Position numbers and translations under genes: made by a program
In this document: one piece after another, positions 33,015 through 45,553 of the stretch
Layout: each line of letters opens with the position of its first letter
Numbering within the stretch: position 1 is the stretch's first letter
Assembly: GCA_029962745.1 (NCBI GenBank)
Contig: CM057154.1
Span: 17,721,337-17,785,336, forward strand
Reading direction: 5' to 3'
DNA: 64,000 bases
Source: Echinometra lucunter
Taxonomy: Eukaryota; Echinodermata; Echinoidea; Camarodonta; Echinometridae
Notes under the pieces: model-generated
Databases searched by the model: none
Seen by the model: only the letters and a program-made list of their open reading frames with translations
What the model was told of the DNA's origin: nothing

Positions 33015-35476
33015 AATTAAATTTCAAATTTTTTCAAAATCATGTTTATTCACTTCCAACAGAAAAAAGAAATATGACATTTGCATAGATATAATCATCA
33101 TGGAATTAAGATATATACATAATATTTTTTTTCCCTTCATGAGTAAACATATCAGTAAATAATTAGAATAAATTATCATAAATTAAATTATTGATTTCTG
33201 TGGAAATGGAGGGTTCCACTAAAAAGCAACTGCTTGTAGTTTGTGGAACCCTCAAAAAATAAAATTGTTGCACATTTAGCCTACGAAGACTAGCAAAACA
33301 CGAAACAATATCAGAACAGAACAGAACAGAACAGAACAGCACAAAAGGAAAAACAAACAAACAAACACGAGGCGACAAGGAAAGGGAAAGCAAGAAAAGA
33401 AAAAGGGGAAAGAAAATAATGATAAGAGCAGGACATCAAAACCGAAAAAGGAAGTAAATATAGTGGTGATTTCAACAAGGTAAGATGGTATAATAATCAA
33501 TTTGAGGAGATGATGAAGACCCAAATGAAAATTTAAGATTGACAGGCATTATTATTGTACCTTAGTGTAGGATTTGAGAAAACACGTTTTAAGTTTTTTC
33601 TTGAAAGAATTAAGGGATGGACTTTTTATAATCTCTTCACTTAAAGAATTCCAGAATCTATAGGACCATCATGCATAAATGTTTTCTTAGCTAATAAGGT
33701 TCTGAAGAGTGGTAAGTAAAACTCGTTGGACTGTCTAGTTGGGTCATGATGAAATAAACGATTTTTGGGGGACATTGCATCAAATATGTGTGGAAGCATG
33801 TTGCTATTGTATTTATACATAAATTGCCCTAAGTGAAATAGATATAGGTCATTTATTTTTAACAGTCAGCTGTAAGCAAATAACGGGTCTGTGTGTGAGA
33901 GTATAGAAGAATGGTTAGTAATACGGAGAGACTTCTTTTGCAATAAAAGTAGTCTATCTAATAGAGTTTGGTGGGTATTACCCCAAACAAGAATGCCATA
34001 ATTCAAATAAGGTAAAATTAAAGAAGATTAAAGCATCAGTAAGGTTGGTGGTGGAAAATGAAATTTCACTTTATTTATTATGCCAATGTTACGTGAAATA
34101 ATCTTACAAGTATTTTCATTTCCACGAAAGTTTGTTGTCAACGGTTATGCCTAATTTAATGAACGAGACAACTTCTAAAGGGGTATCATCAAACATAATA
34201 TTCGTGGACAGTGCGTCTGTAGAGTTACTAAATAACATAATATATTTGGTTTTTTGGAGGTTAAGGGATAGTTTATTAGCTCTTATCCATTGAGTGACCT
34301 TTCCAAGCTCAGAATTTACAGTACTGACAGAGTGTTTGGATTTTTATGGGAATAGATTAGAATCGTCGGCGAAAAGTATGAACGAAAGAGTATCGGATGA
34401 TTTACAAAAGTCATTTATATAAACGATAAAGGGCCCAATAAAATGCCCTGTGGGACTGCACAATTTATATTTCATATTGGATGTACGATCATTCAAAAAT
34501 ACGTATTGTCGTCTATTGGATAAGTAGCTCCTGAACCACTCCAAGGCCTTCCCACGCATCCCATAATGAGAAAGTTTGTATAATAAAATGTCGTGATTGA
34601 TGGTGTCGAAGGCCTTGGAGAAGTCCAGGAAAATACCAACCATATGAGAACAATTGTCTAGAGCATGTGCTTCTTTGTCAACAAAATTCAGTAAGGCATG
34701 TTCTGTATTATGTTTTTCTCTAAATCCAAACTGAAAATTTGAGAAAATATTGTGAGTTTTTAAAAAGTTAACAGTTCTACTGTACGCAACATTTTCTAGA
34801 ATTTTTGACAAGGAGGATAATAGGTCGATAATTACTGACATTTAGCTTATCACCTTTGTTGTAAAGGGGTATGACCGTTGCAATTTTCATGTTATCTGGG
34901 ACTTGTCCATTAAGTAACGATAGATTTAGAATGTGTACTAAAGGATTAACAATTGAAGATATTATACCTTTTAAAATGAAATTATTAATATCGTCATAGC
35001 CGGGACTATTTTTTGTTATTCAAACTGGATGCAATATCAATAATATCTTGTTTAACAACAGGGGTGAAGAATACAGAATTAGGATTAGGTATGCCTAGAT
35101 ATTCAGAAAAATGTTTGGTTGAAGGAGGAACATCTTGAGCTAGGTTTACTCCTATAGAGGAAAAATAATTATTGTAAGTATTGGCTACATTTTCAGGATC
35201 TTCAACTATATATCATAATTTTCTCTAATTTTAGTTTTGTTTGTTTTGTTATTGGATAAGTTCATTGCTTGTTTTAAAATCTTCCATGTGTTTTGCATAT
35301 CGTTTTTATAAAGATTTAACTGGTTTGTAAAGTATTTTTTCTTTGCCAATCGTATTGTTTTAATCAAAGTATTTCTTTATCTAGAGTATCTAGCTTTAGT
35401 TTGTTCAGTGCCTTTCATTTTAAATTTGTAGTACAAGTTATTTTTTCTGTTAATAGAACGTAAAAGTGATTTGGAA
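33015..35476 (-). pseudogene. LINE reverse transcriptase (Jockey/CR1-like), decayed and cut by the gap
   Basis: The intact frame 34841-34344 (minus) contains QFGFREKHNTEHALL, FLDFSKAFDTINHDIL, WFRSYLSNRRQYV and the catalytic FADDSN. Frameshifts are visible: NYRPI (near 34825) and VPQG (near 34450) sit in other frames. Downstream frames give VTQWIRANKLSLNLQKTKY (about 34300-34220) and LRITNHSSILSH (about 33930), the usual thumb and C-terminal region. The 3' end near 33015 has AATAAA; its 3' UTR recurs at 51886-51960. Family choice is tentative. Not active as it stands. Confidence 0.9.
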
Positions 35477-35976
35477 NNNNNNNNNNNNNNNNNNNNNNNN
35501 NNNNNNNNNNNNNNNNNNNNNNNNNNNNNNNNNNNNNNNNNNNNNNNNNNNNNNNNNNNNNNNNNNNNNNNNNNNNNNNNNNNNNNNNNNNNNNNNNNNN
35601 NNNNNNNNNNNNNNNNNNNNNNNNNNNNNNNNNNNNNNNNNNNNNNNNNNNNNNNNNNNNNNNNNNNNNNNNNNNNNNNNNNNNNNNNNNNNNNNNNNNN
35701 NNNNNNNNNNNNNNNNNNNNNNNNNNNNNNNNNNNNNNNNNNNNNNNNNNNNNNNNNNNNNNNNNNNNNNNNNNNNNNNNNNNNNNNNNNNNNNNNNNNN
35801 NNNNNNNNNNNNNNNNNNNNNNNNNNNNNNNNNNNNNNNNNNNNNNNNNNNNNNNNNNNNNNNNNNNNNNNNNNNNNNNNNNNNNNNNNNNNNNNNNNNN
35901 NNNNNNNNNNNNNNNNNNNNNNNNNNNNNNNNNNNNNNNNNNNNNNNNNNNNNNNNNNNNNNNNNNNNNNNNNNNN
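35477..35976. other. Assembly gap (500 N)
   Basis: Exactly 500 N, so an arbitrary placeholder length is likely. It lies between the LINE and a tandem repeat. Confidence 1.
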
Positions 35977-36110
35977 AGTTTATATTGAATAGGTTTAAAT
36001 AATAGTCATTAAAGGTTCTGATAAATCTATATGTTCCGGATATTCTGATAGTGTCTGCGAAGGAGTTAACAAAATGTTTATACATGTATTTCTATTTTGA
36101 GAAGTCTTAT
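35977..36110 (-). mobile_element. LINE fragment beside the gap
   Basis: The minus frame reads YKHFVNSFADTIRISGTYRF and on. The same segment, interrupted after DTIRISG, recurs at 37640-37536 and 39369-39265. It may be the 5' continuation of the LINE on the other side of the gap. Confidence 0.5.
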
Positions 36111-36130
36111 TCTCAATAAGTTATCCTAAA

Positions 36131-39100
36131 GCATATGCACTGTGAAAAAATGGGCAAATGCTTTGCCCAGCGTTGGGCTTATAGTCAACCCAACGAATTG
36201 TTAGGCAATGTTTTGCCCAAGGTTATGCATTTCCCAACATATTGGCTTTTGCCTTTGCTTAAAATGCTTTCTATATTGCTCGGTTGTTGTTCAAATGTTT
36301 TTACCCAACATATTTTTTTCTACCAACATCAACTTACCCATTTTTTGGTCGCATTGTGGTTGCAAAATAATATCCAGCATCAAAGAAAATACTAGTACCC
36401 TCTAATAAAATTCTCCCTGAAAAACAGTGGCGTAATCATTCAAAATAATTTGAGGAGGCAGAACATGACACGTGAAGCACATTTCTGAAAATTTGCCAGC
36501 TAGCGAAGAGAGCAATCCAAAAATCAACTTGTTTAATGAAAATGTTATTTCGTCATGCAAATATCAGGACATAATATCCGGGAGGTAATTTAATTTGTTC
36601 CCCTTTACCTTTTTTTAAAATTAATTAATCTATTTATTTATTTTTGAGGGGGGAGGCTATTGCCCCCAAGCCCCATAACAGTATGCCCGTGCTGAAAAAA
36701 TAATAGCACCTAACATACTTTTTTTCTTGTGTATAATAATTAATGTCTATGCTATATTAATGTTGAATTCTCGATGAACAGATGTGGTGATTTCTAATGA
36801 ATTACATGTAACTTTTAAGAGGAGCAATTATATTTGACAGCACACTTTTACAGTGGCATACTCCAAGTGACACTTAAATGTTTTCTGTTTTCAAATTAGG
36901 ACAAAATATCATTTGGAAAGAATCTTTGAAAATTCAACAACAACAACAACCTTAACAAAATCGCATTTAGTCGACCAAAGCGGATCTAATCGGCGGGTAA
37001 ATATTCAGGCGATTGGTTCTAGAGGATAGCCGATGTGTTCCGGGTTCCGCAGGAACGAAATGGCTAGTCGATTCGTTCCCCGGAACCAAACGACTAATTG
37101 ATTCGTTCCAACGGAACCAGACGTCTGATGCTACTTTTGGCTGATACGTTACGATAGCCGCCGTTTGGTTCCGACATTAAGCCAAGATTTTCGGGGTACA
37201 TTTCAGAGGCCACCGAACGTTATTAGAGGGACAGGGGAATTGACACCCAAACAGGCGAAATCCAGATCCTGCAGATAGGGCCCTAACGGGGGTTCAGGGG
37301 CGGCACCCCCAACCCTTGGTTTTTCTGATTTTGAAAGTCTATATCTCTATATTTACAATTTTTGTAATTTTTTAAAAACTAATAAAGTTATATTTTTTAT
37401 TGGCCGAAAGTGTGGGGGAGCCCAGCCAGGCCCCCCCCCCCTTCCGCTTTCGCTGCCCCTGAATTTTGATTATTAATATTATCAAGAGTATTATTACACA
37501 TTGTCATTGTCAGACGGTCTCTCGAGTCTTTGTAAATGCAGTTCATATTGAATAGGTTTAAATAACAGTCATTAAAAGTTCTGATAAATCTATATGTTCC
37601 GGATATTCTGATAGTGTCTGATAGCAGAGGTTTCTGCATTTATTAAAGATACAAACATTGGAAAATATAACGATACCAATCAAATTGATACAAGTTAAGT
37701 GTGACAAATATACAAAGGAAGAATATGTATACTTAGATAATATTAAAATAATAGAGTTGGTTTTAATGAAGAAATAAATATAAATGCAGTGGCCAGCTAT
37801 CATAAGCCAAAATGCTTGAGTCGATAGCAGCCGGGAAGTCTTATTCTCAATAAGTTATCCTAAAGCATATGCACTGTGAAAAAATGGGCAAATGCTTTGC
37901 CCAGCGTTGGGCTTATAGTCAACCCAACGAATTGTTAGGCAATGTTTTGCCCAAGGTTATGCATTTCCCAACATATTGGCTTTTGCCTTTGCTTAAAATG
38001 CTTTCTATATTGCTCGGTTGTTGTTCAAATGTTTTTACCCAACATATTTTTTTCTACCAACATCAACTTACCCATTTTTTGGTCGCATTGTGGTTGCAAA
38101 ATAATATCCAGCATCAAAGAAAATACTAGTACCCTCTAATAAAATTCTCCCTGAAAAACAGTGGCGTAATCATTCAAAATAATTTGAGGAGGCAGAACAT
38201 GACACGTGAAGCACATTTCTGAAAATTTGCCAGCTAGCGAAGAGAGCAATCCAAAATCAACTTGTTTAATGAAAATGTTATTTCGTCATGCAAATATCAG
38301 GACATAATATCCGGGAGGTAATTTAATTTGTTCCCCTTTACCTTTTTTTAAAATTAATTAATCTATTTATTTATTTTTGAGGGGGGAGGCTATTGCCCCC
38401 AAGCCCCATAACAGTATGCCCGTGCTGAAAAAATAATAGCACCTAACATACTTTTTTTCTTGTGTATAATAATTAATGTCTATGCTATATTAATGTTGAA
38501 TTCTCGATGAACAGATGTGGTGATTTCTAATGAATTACATGTAACTTTTAAGAGGAGCAATTATATTTGACAGCACACTTTTACAGTGGCATACTCCAAG
38601 TGACACTTAAATGTTTTCTGTTTTCAAATTAGGACAAAATATCATTTGGAAAGAATCTTTGAAAATTCAACAACAACAACAACCTTAACAAAATCGCATT
38701 TAGTCGACCAAAGCGGATCTAATCGGCGGGTAATATTCAGGCGATTGGTTCTAGAGGATAGCCGATGTGTTCCGGGTTCCGCAGGAACGAAATGGCTAGT
38801 CGATTCGTTCCCCGGAACCAAACGACTAATTGATTCGTTCCAACGGAACCAGACGTCTGATGCTACTTTTGGCTGATACGTTACGATAGCCGCCGTTTGG
38901 TTCCGACATTAAGCCAAGATTTTCGGGGTACATTTCAGAGGCCACCGAACGTTATTAGAGGGACAGGGGAATTGACACCCAAACAGGCGAAATCCAGATC
39001 CTGCAGATAGGGCCCTAACGGGGGTTCAGGGGCGGCACCCCCAACCCTTGGTTTTTCTGATTTTGAAAGTCTATTTCTATATTTACAATTTTTGTAATTT

Positions 39101-40430
39101 TTTAAAAACTAATAAAGTTATATTTTTTATTGGCCGAAAGTGTGGGGGAGCCCAGCCAGGCCCCCCCCCTTCCGCTTTCGCTGCCCCTGAATTTTGATTA
39201 TTAATATTATCAAGAGTATTATTACACATTGTCATTGTCAGACGGTCTCTCGAGTCTTTGTAAATGCAGTTCATATTGAATAGGTTTAAATAACAGTCAT
39301 TAAAAGTTCTGATAAATCTATATGTTCCGGATATTCTGATAGTGTCTGATAGCAGAGGTTTCTGCATTTATTAAAGATACAAACATTGGAAAATATAACG
39401 ATACCAATCAAATTGATACAAGTTAAGTGTGACAAATATACAAAGGAAGAATATGTATACTTAGATAATATTAAAATAATAGAGTTGGTTTTAATGAAGA
39501 AATAAATATAAATGCAGTGGCCAGCTATCATAAGCCAAAATGCTTGAGTCGATAGCAGCCGGGAAGTCTTATTCTCAATAAGTTATCCTAAAGCATATGC
39601 ACTGTGAAAAAAATGGGCAAATGCTTTGCCCAGCGTTGGGCTTATAGTCAAACCCAACGAATTTTTCGGCAATGTTTTGCCCAAGGTTATGCATTTCCCA
39701 ACATATTGGCTTTTGCCTTTGAGTAGCTTAAAATGCTTTCTATATTGCTCAGTTGTTGTTCAAATGTTTTTACCCAACATTTTTTTTTTACCAACATCAA
39801 CTTACCCCATTTTTTGGTCGCATTGTGGTTGCAAAATAATATCCAGCATCAAAGAAAATACTAGTACCTCCTAATAAAATTCTCCCTGAAAGACAGTGGC
39901 GTAATCATTCAAAATAATTTGAGGGGCAGAACATGACATATGAAGCACATTTCTGAAACGTTGCCAGCTAGCGAAGAGAGCAATCCAAAAATCGACTTGT
40001 TTAATGAAAATGTTATTTCGTCATGCAAAGATCAGGACATAATATCCGGGAGGTAATTTAATTTGTTCCCCTTTCCTTTTTTTTTTTTTATCCATTTATT
40101 TATTTTTTTTCGGGGGGGGGGGGCTATTGCCCCCAAGCCCCATAACGGTATGCCGGTGCTGAAAAAATAATAGCACCTAACATACTTTTTTTCTTGTGTA
40201 TAATAATTGATGTCTATGCTATATTAATGTTGAATTCTCGATGAACAGATGTGGTGATTTCTAATGAATTACATGTAACTTTTAAGAGGAGCAAACAATT
40301 ATATTTGACAGCACACTTTTACAGTGGCATACTCCAAGTGACACTTAAATGTTTTTTTTTTTAAATTAGGACAAAATATCATTTGAAAAAATCTTTGAAA
40401 ATACAACAACAACAACCTTAACAACATAAG
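36131..40430. repeat. Tandem 1.73-kb units, 2 near-identical copies plus one partial
   Basis: GCATATGCACTGTG begins units at 36131, 37865 and 39593 (periods 1734 and 1728). Copies 1 and 2 differ by only a few bases; copy 3 stops near 40430 and is clearly diverged. Each full unit has, in order, a TGGGCAAATGCTTTGCCCA-rich block, a CAGTGGCGTAATCATTC/poly-G block, an ACAACAACAACAACC block with TCGATTCGTTCC repeats, and a LINE fragment on minus. No host gene. Confidence 0.95.
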
Positions 40431-41561
40431 GCTCATGCTGTTTGTCATGATCCCTTCCTATCAGAGCCCAAATGATAATCGTGTGTTTGTTGTTGTTGTT
40501 ATTGTTGTTAGAGTTTATTTTTTTGTTTTGATTTGTTCAGTTTTTAGAAATTGCATTGAAAAGTTTTTGCCTACTAGCGGAAGTGCGGAAAACACAAGTT
40601 CAAATCATTAATGCAAACTAAGCAACATTAATCCCGGGCATTAATCTGCAAAATATACTTAGCGTACTCAGATGAACCTCAAAAGAAAATAACGGAATTA
40701 CCTAAAGGGATTAGTTACATCTTATCAACTTATCGGGAAAAAAGTACGATTGCAGTAAAGTGGAAACTAATTTTCCATTTTATCTTGAAAATGTCACATG
40801 ATACATGCACCTTTCAACTATTGCCACATAGATATAAGAAATTATGCCACTTATCGTTGTCTGCATAATGCAGTAATAAATATAAATCAGAAATTAAACC
40901 AATGGACATGGTTTCGAATATAACCCCTGCAATATACCCGCAGGACATTACAATTCCTTGACATATTATTATCTCTATTTACCCGATTTAACCCCCTTTC
41001 CCCCCCCCCCCTATGAATATTAGAAAATTTAATTTTCAAAGAAGTTTTGGGCTTACTTATTTCATGCAATTGCACAATACTTTCGAAATTGCCCATAGTC
41101 TCTGCGCAGAAAGTCATGAAAAAAACACCTCTGGAAATGTCCTTTGTATGACACTTTTTACCGTAATTCACAATTTAGTTTTGTCTTCTTTTTTTTTTTT
41201 TTTTTTATAAATGACGATCTTTCGGCCCTTCGATCTAAGTAACGCACTGATCTGTACATAAAGATATTTTTTAAAAAGTATTAAAAAACAAAATCCTTGT
41301 ATTGTGTCCTAATAATTTCATCATCTCATCTCATTTCAGTCCACATCATCATCATCATCCTTTTCCCACACTCTGCCTGTATGTTCCCACACTCTCTGTT
41401 TGTTTTCAGTCTGATATACTAATCTCCTCCCCTGCTGCGTCATTCAAATGGCAGCGAGCACCAGACAAGTTATGTAACTAGTCTGGAATGTAGATGTACC
41501 TGTACATGTGAGTTGTTGTGATGGAATAAACATACTAGCAGTTTGATTCTACATCGATGCA
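40431..41561. other. Non-coding, nothing recognised
   Basis: A T run at 41190-41206. 41317-41405 (CATCTCATTTCAGTCCACATC and on) is a close copy of 49790-49862. Confidence 0.5.
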
Positions 41562-41858
41562 GTCATGAGCAGTGGCGTAGCTAGAATTTCATTAGGGACG
41601 GGAGCAAGCACGCGAAGCGTGCAAATCACCTAGGGGAAGGGTGCAGGGAGGGGGACTTAATAAGGAAGCTCCGACGTTACTTTGTCGTTGTTCCTTGTCT
41701 GCTCCCGCTTTTCTTACATTCTCTTACCTTTTTCTTTTCTCGCTCACGCTTTTTCTTTCTTCTTTTTTTCTTTTTTCCTTTCTTTCTGGCGTTTTGGCGG
41801 GGGGGGGGGGGGGGGGGGACCGCCCCCATCGCCCCCTGGCTACGCGCCTGGTCATGAG
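41562..41858. mobile_element. hAT-type MITE (281 bp), 8-bp TSD
   Basis: Element 41570-41850: it starts CAGTGGCGTAGCTAG and ends CTGGCTACGCGCCTG. GTCATGAG flanks both ends exactly. It contains GCACGCGAAGCGTGC, a T/C-rich stretch and a G run at about 41799-41818. Confidence 0.92.
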
Positions 41859-42241
41859 TCTAGTTCTTTGTCACAACAGAACACAAAACCTTGATTGATC
41901 TCTGAAGTCACGCCTAAAAGAGTTTTATTCTTATTCACTCTAAATGCACCCCTTCTCAAATTCACCCGTAACAGAGTGAATGCGTTCACTCTTTTTTGAT
42001 GAGGGAAAGAATCGTTAGAATTGTACTTTTGCACTTAGAACATTTAGGGAGTCATTGGGCCCCTTAACAGAAAAAGCCACCAGTTTTTAAAAAAAATTAT
42101 GGATACTACTAGTATCCATGAAAAAATGTAGGCTGCTATTTTAGCAAACACACAAATATTAGGGTGTGAAAAAGATTGAAAACTCGTTTAAGTGTAAATG
42201 GACCCCTGAACAGAAAGGAACCCTTTCCCCTTCCTTTTTAG

Positions 42242-42272
<31 letters not shown>

Positions 42273-43025
42273 GAGGAAGGCGAAAAAAATCAGGGTTTGA
42301 TATTTCAAAAGCAAAGAATATATATTATACATTTAACCATAAAAACTCCTTCCAGGTCAGCCCGAAAAGCATGGAGGCTTCGTTTATAATCAACCCTTCA
42401 GCTGACTTAAAAGTAGGGAAATTCAAGTTGGTGAATTTGGAATGAACAAGTGATCAAAAAGGGGTAAAATGGTGAGAGAATTTGGAACCGAATCGGATGA
42501 CCAGCCTCCGATACATGAATGCATTAGTTAATATATAGACACATAAAGCAAACTGAAATAAGAGTATGAAGAAGGATTCTAGAATTACCAATATAACAGC
42601 TGACGCGGAAGCTAATTTGATACAGCGTGTTCATTTAATGAATGAAAGTAAAATTTATAGATGTGTGTTAAAACATTTCAAATTTTGACCCCGCCTCGTA
42701 CCCCCCCCCCCCAAAAAAAAAATGGGAACGAATGAATAAGAGAATAACTTTATAGACAGAATAGAGTTATCGGAATACAAATCCCATTCCTCGCCGAGCG
42801 CCCCCCCCCCCCCTCCACAGGCATACGCCTTGGCATCTATAACTTCACACAACTGACCTTATTCCCGCCGCCCCCCCCCCCCTTATGAACAGGAATCAGT
42901 GTATTTCTACCATATCTATTTCTACGTGTATACCAAATTCTGAAATAGGCAACGTGTGGCTGATTTGGAGGAGTTTGATTGGCTCCAAAAGGTGACCAGA
43001 ATAGTACACTTTTCTTTAGGGGTGT
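41859..43025. other. Non-coding with poly-C runs
   Basis: C runs near 42702, 42801 and 42872 and (AAAAC)n at 42247-42271. No exon supported. Confidence 0.5.
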
Positions 43026-43245
43026 TACCATGACGTGATACGTTAGCACAATAGAGATTCGGATCGCCTTCGCAGCTAAGTCCTTCGTCAAATGGTCGAA
43101 AGGAACGAATCGCCTGGTCGGAACTAATCGCCTATGACGATCGCATTTAGTCGACAAAAGCGGATCTAATCGGCGGGTAAATATTCAGGCGATTGGTTCC
43201 GGAGGATCCAATCGATTGCCCGGAACAAATCGTTTATGACACCGG
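43026..43245. repeat. TCGTTCC/CGATTGGTTC repeat, copy of the unit in 36.9-37.2 kb
   Basis: TCGCATTTAGTCGACCAAAG-like and GCGGATCTAATCGGCGGG followed by ATATTCAGGCGATTGGTT match 36961-37020 and 38695-38755. Confidence 0.75.
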
Positions 43246-43782
43246 CTTCAGGAGGCTTTTACTAAACACTCGCGTCGCGGGGCGGCGCGCTGGAAACACT
43301 CGGGTCCGGTCGTCGTGGCATGCAGGGTATGGGGCGCCAATTGTTAACTAAGTTATTTGGTTCAAAACTACCAAATTTAGTGTCAAAAGTTCACTCAAAA
43401 CTCTATTTCTTTATAGAAATTACGAACAGTGAACCATTTCGTTATAAAATGAAATGCAACAGACGATTTTGCAACAAACCCCCCTACCAATATGAATAAA
43501 CAGAAAGGATTTATCATTATGATCTCTCATTAAGCCTGCTACATGTATATTCACTTCGCCCGGGCCATTGCCTTTGTTTCGCTAATTTGTGCATAGCAGA
43601 GGGACCAGTTTGCCAGAATATGCTTGTGGGCATGGCTATGAGGGTTTTGGTTTTACTATACACTGACTGTAGTTTTTGACCGAATAACCTAGTTAACACT
43701 TGGCGCACCATACCCAGCGAGCCGCGACCCGAGTGTTTTCCAGCGCGACCCGACCCGAGTGTTTAGTAAAAGCCCTTCAGGA
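43246..43782. mobile_element. TIR element (521 bp) with 8-bp TSD
   Basis: Element 43254-43774: it starts GGCTTTTACTAAACACTCG and ends with its inverse. Inverted similarity runs about 115 bp inward. CTTCAGGA flanks both ends exactly. The ends differ from the CAGTGGCG group; an 8-bp duplication allows hAT or another superfamily. Confidence 0.88.
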
Positions 43783-44410
43783 GACTTGGAAGAAGTGATG
43801 AGAATGCTGAATTGGACATTATATCACAGAGCAGCTAGAGGAAAGACGAGACAAGGTAAAAAAAAAAAAAGGGGGGGGGGTACTATTATCAAGAATGCCA
43901 AAAAATTGAAGATAAAAACAGAAAAGGCAACACTGGAGATTTGTTGAGAAGATTGGAGAAATAACGCCAAAACATGTATCGAGAGTGGATGATTTTTTTT
44001 TTTTTTAAATAACCAAGGCTCAAACTATCAAGAAAAATGGCGAGAGTATAGTCTGTACAACTGTGCAAGGAGGATCCGATTTCAAGCACAACCCAAAAGT
44101 TTGTACCACGGGTTATAGTGAGAACGAATCAAAATTACTGGAACAAAATTAATGGAACGGAAATTTGAGTGGAATGTACTGGATAGAGAAGTTTGGGAGT
44201 CACTTAATCCCGAAATTATTTGTGATCAAACGATCAGGAAATGCCAGGGAGTTTAGAGAGAAAAAAGCCTTGTCCAAATTCAAAATTGTGACGTGTATGT
44301 ACATTATTTCGTACACCTTACTTCCCTGGAGAGTACCACTGTACCAAGTCCTGAGTAGATATTTCGTCTTTGACGGATAACAGGGGTGTCTGGTTCATAG
44401 AAACATATAT
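43783..44410 (+). mobile_element. RTE-like LINE fragment, copy 1
   Basis: GAAGAAGTGATGAGAATGCTGAATTGGACATT and on, then GTACTGGATAGAGAAGTTTGGG and TTTCGTCTTTGACGGATAAC, recur at 55197-55800 and 57060-57640. Frames are broken. Confidence 0.6.
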
Positions 44411-44689
44411 ATGGGCCGTCAAAAAGGTCAAAATCAAAAGTTTGAGAAATATATAAATATGTTAAAAATAAAGAAACATACAGAAATAAATACAAAGAGA
44501 AGGTAAAAATAAAGTCAATCACGAAAACAAAGATTATAACAAAAATAAAGAAACCTTAGAAATAAAGATAACACAAAAATGTAGAAAAATCTCAGAATCA
44601 AAGATAATTCCAGAAATAATAAACACACACATATTGGAACATTTCAAAAATAGATCTAGCTGCAGAAATACGGACAAACACATAAAATG

Positions 44690-45235
44690 AAGACAATCGC
44701 AGAAATACAGGTTCACACGGAAATAGAGAAAGTGCTGGGAAAATATAGACAACCACAGAAATAAAGACAACTTCAGAAATGCAGGTTCACACGGAAATAG
44801 AGAAAGTGCTGGAAATGTATAGACAACCACAGAAATAAAGACAACTTCAGAAATGCAGGTTCACACGGAAATAGAGAAAGTGCTGGAAATGTATAGACAA
44901 CCACAGAAATAAAGACAACTTCAGAAATGCAGGTTCACACGGAAATAGAGAAAGTGCTGGAAATGTATAGACAACCACAGAAATAAAGACAACTTCAGAA
45001 ATGCAGGTTCACACGGAAATAGAGAAAGTGCTGGAAATGTATAGACAACCACAGAAATAATGACAACTTCAGAAATGCAGGTTCACACGGAAATAGAGAA
45101 AGTGCTGGAAATGTATAGACAACCACAGAAATAAAGACAACTTCAGAAATGCAGGTTCACACAGAATCATAGAAAGTGTTGGAAATATAAAGACAACTTC
45201 AGAAATATAGACAACCACAAAATTAAACGAAACGA
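44690..45235. repeat. 74-bp minisatellite, about 7 units
   Basis: AGGTTCACACGGAAATAGAG recurs every 74 bp (44783, 44857, then on to about 45153). Flanking sequence at 44440-44700 and 45180-45340 is a loose AGAAATANAGACAA repetition of the same kind. Confidence 0.95.
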
Positions 45236-45397
45236 CTGAATTAGTCTATCGCGAATACAGCACGCCAAAAATACAGAAGCAACCCAGAAATACAGACGAA
45301 CCCAGAAATATAGAGTAGCCCAGAAATATAAAGACTGGCAGTGAGAGGGCAAGAGAGGGCGTAATAGCTGGTTTTGCTCAGTGCACATGGAGGTGGA

Positions 45398-45553
45398 GGT
45401 GCCGTGGTCGAGTGGTCTAAGGCGCTTGAATGGAGACGCGAAAGTCGGACAAGGTTGAAGGTTGAGCAAGGTATTTTATCTACATTGCCCTTTTATCGTA
45501 CATCACATAAATGAAAATGCTGTAGGCATTATTGATACCAACGTGTGCACGTG
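45398..45553 (+). mobile_element. tRNA-derived SINE, B box deleted
   Basis: GGTGCCGTGGTCGAGTGGTC and TAAGGCGCTTGAATGGAGAC keep the A box better than the other copies, but the segment holding GGTTCGA is missing. The tail TATTTTATCTACATTGCCC...ACGTGTGCACGTG is present. Confidence 0.8.

Noticed and set aside
36135..38139. Identical 86-codon frames MHCEKMGKCFAQRWAYSQPN at 36135 and 37869
   Set aside because: Identity follows from the 1.73-kb tandem repeat; copy 3 is frameshifted, and no domain is seen.
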